In this document: positions 63,994 to 64,000 of the stretch, in pieces | Layout: each line of letters starts with the position of its first letter | How positions within the stretch are numbered: the stretch's first letter is position 1 | NCBI RefSeq assembly: GCF_000196015.1 | Contig: NC_007974.2 | Coordinates: forward strand, 2,170,001-2,234,000 | DNA: 64,000 nt | Reading direction: 5' to 3' | Source: Cupriavidus metallidurans CH34 | GTDB lineage: Bacteria > Pseudomonadota > Gammaproteobacteria > Burkholderiales > Burkholderiaceae | Notes under the pieces: model-generated | Database searches by the model: none | What the model saw: only the letters and a program-made list of their open reading frames with translations | What the model was told of the DNA's origin: nothing | Position numbers and translations under genes: made by a program

Positions 63994-64000
63994 CGACACC

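Overview
The window reads as a chromosome segment of a high-GC betaproteobacterium, most likely Cupriavidus or a close Burkholderiaceae relative. This is an inference from GC-rich codon use, the fatty-acid gene repertoire, a Bug/TctC-type receptor and an E. coli-type SOS box, not a database match.

Positions 1-28.1 kb are a dense, vertically inherited-looking catabolic region. It starts with a sulfatase lipoprotein cut by the window edge, a GcvA-like LysR regulator and an acyl-CoA dehydrogenase. Four small hypotheticals and an LpxL-like lipid A acyltransferase follow. A long leftward run then encodes a beta-oxidation-type module: acyl-CoA dehydrogenase, a MalT/LuxR-type regulator, a CoA-transferase, a nitronate-monooxygenase-like flavoprotein, a short-chain dehydrogenase, a thiolase and an enoyl-CoA hydratase. 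Two acyl-CoA synthetases and a hotdog thioesterase lie next to it. Another leftward operon at 20.9-28.1 kb handles glycerol: MFS transporter, glycerol kinase, glycerol-3-phosphate dehydrogenase, an AGPS-like FAD oxidase, a GlpP-like antiterminator and an ABM monooxygenase.

From about 28 kb the organisation changes to accessory DNA. After a SnoaL-like protein and a small-protein/2OG-dioxygenase pair come two IS3-family elements and a decayed Tn7-like transposition module. tnsA and tnsB are intact, tnsC is split by one IS, no tnsD is seen, and TnsA lacks its catalytic lysine. Positions 38-44.1 kb hold small hypothetical genes, a two-domain restriction-like protein (PUA/EVE-like reader plus PD-(D/E)XK nuclease) and two secreted proteins.

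Two copies of a 267-nt non-coding element, 44374-44640 and 63727-63993, bracket the last 19 kb. Their stems differ by compensatory base changes, so the element looks like a conserved structured RNA (or DNA fold) that I cannot assign to a known family. Between the copies lie a tartrate-use operon (GntR regulator, L-tartrate/fumarate dehydratase subunits, TarD-type D-tartrate dehydratase, TctC receptor), an SOS-box-controlled zinc-ribbon gene, a four-gene transposon beside PIN-like gene pieces, an orphan Dam methylase, a GrlR-like protein, and a Gabija-type defence pair. The Gabija pair is followed by a membrane gene shifted out of frame at a run of seven T. GIY-YIG-like and FUSC gene scraps precede the second RNA-like copy.
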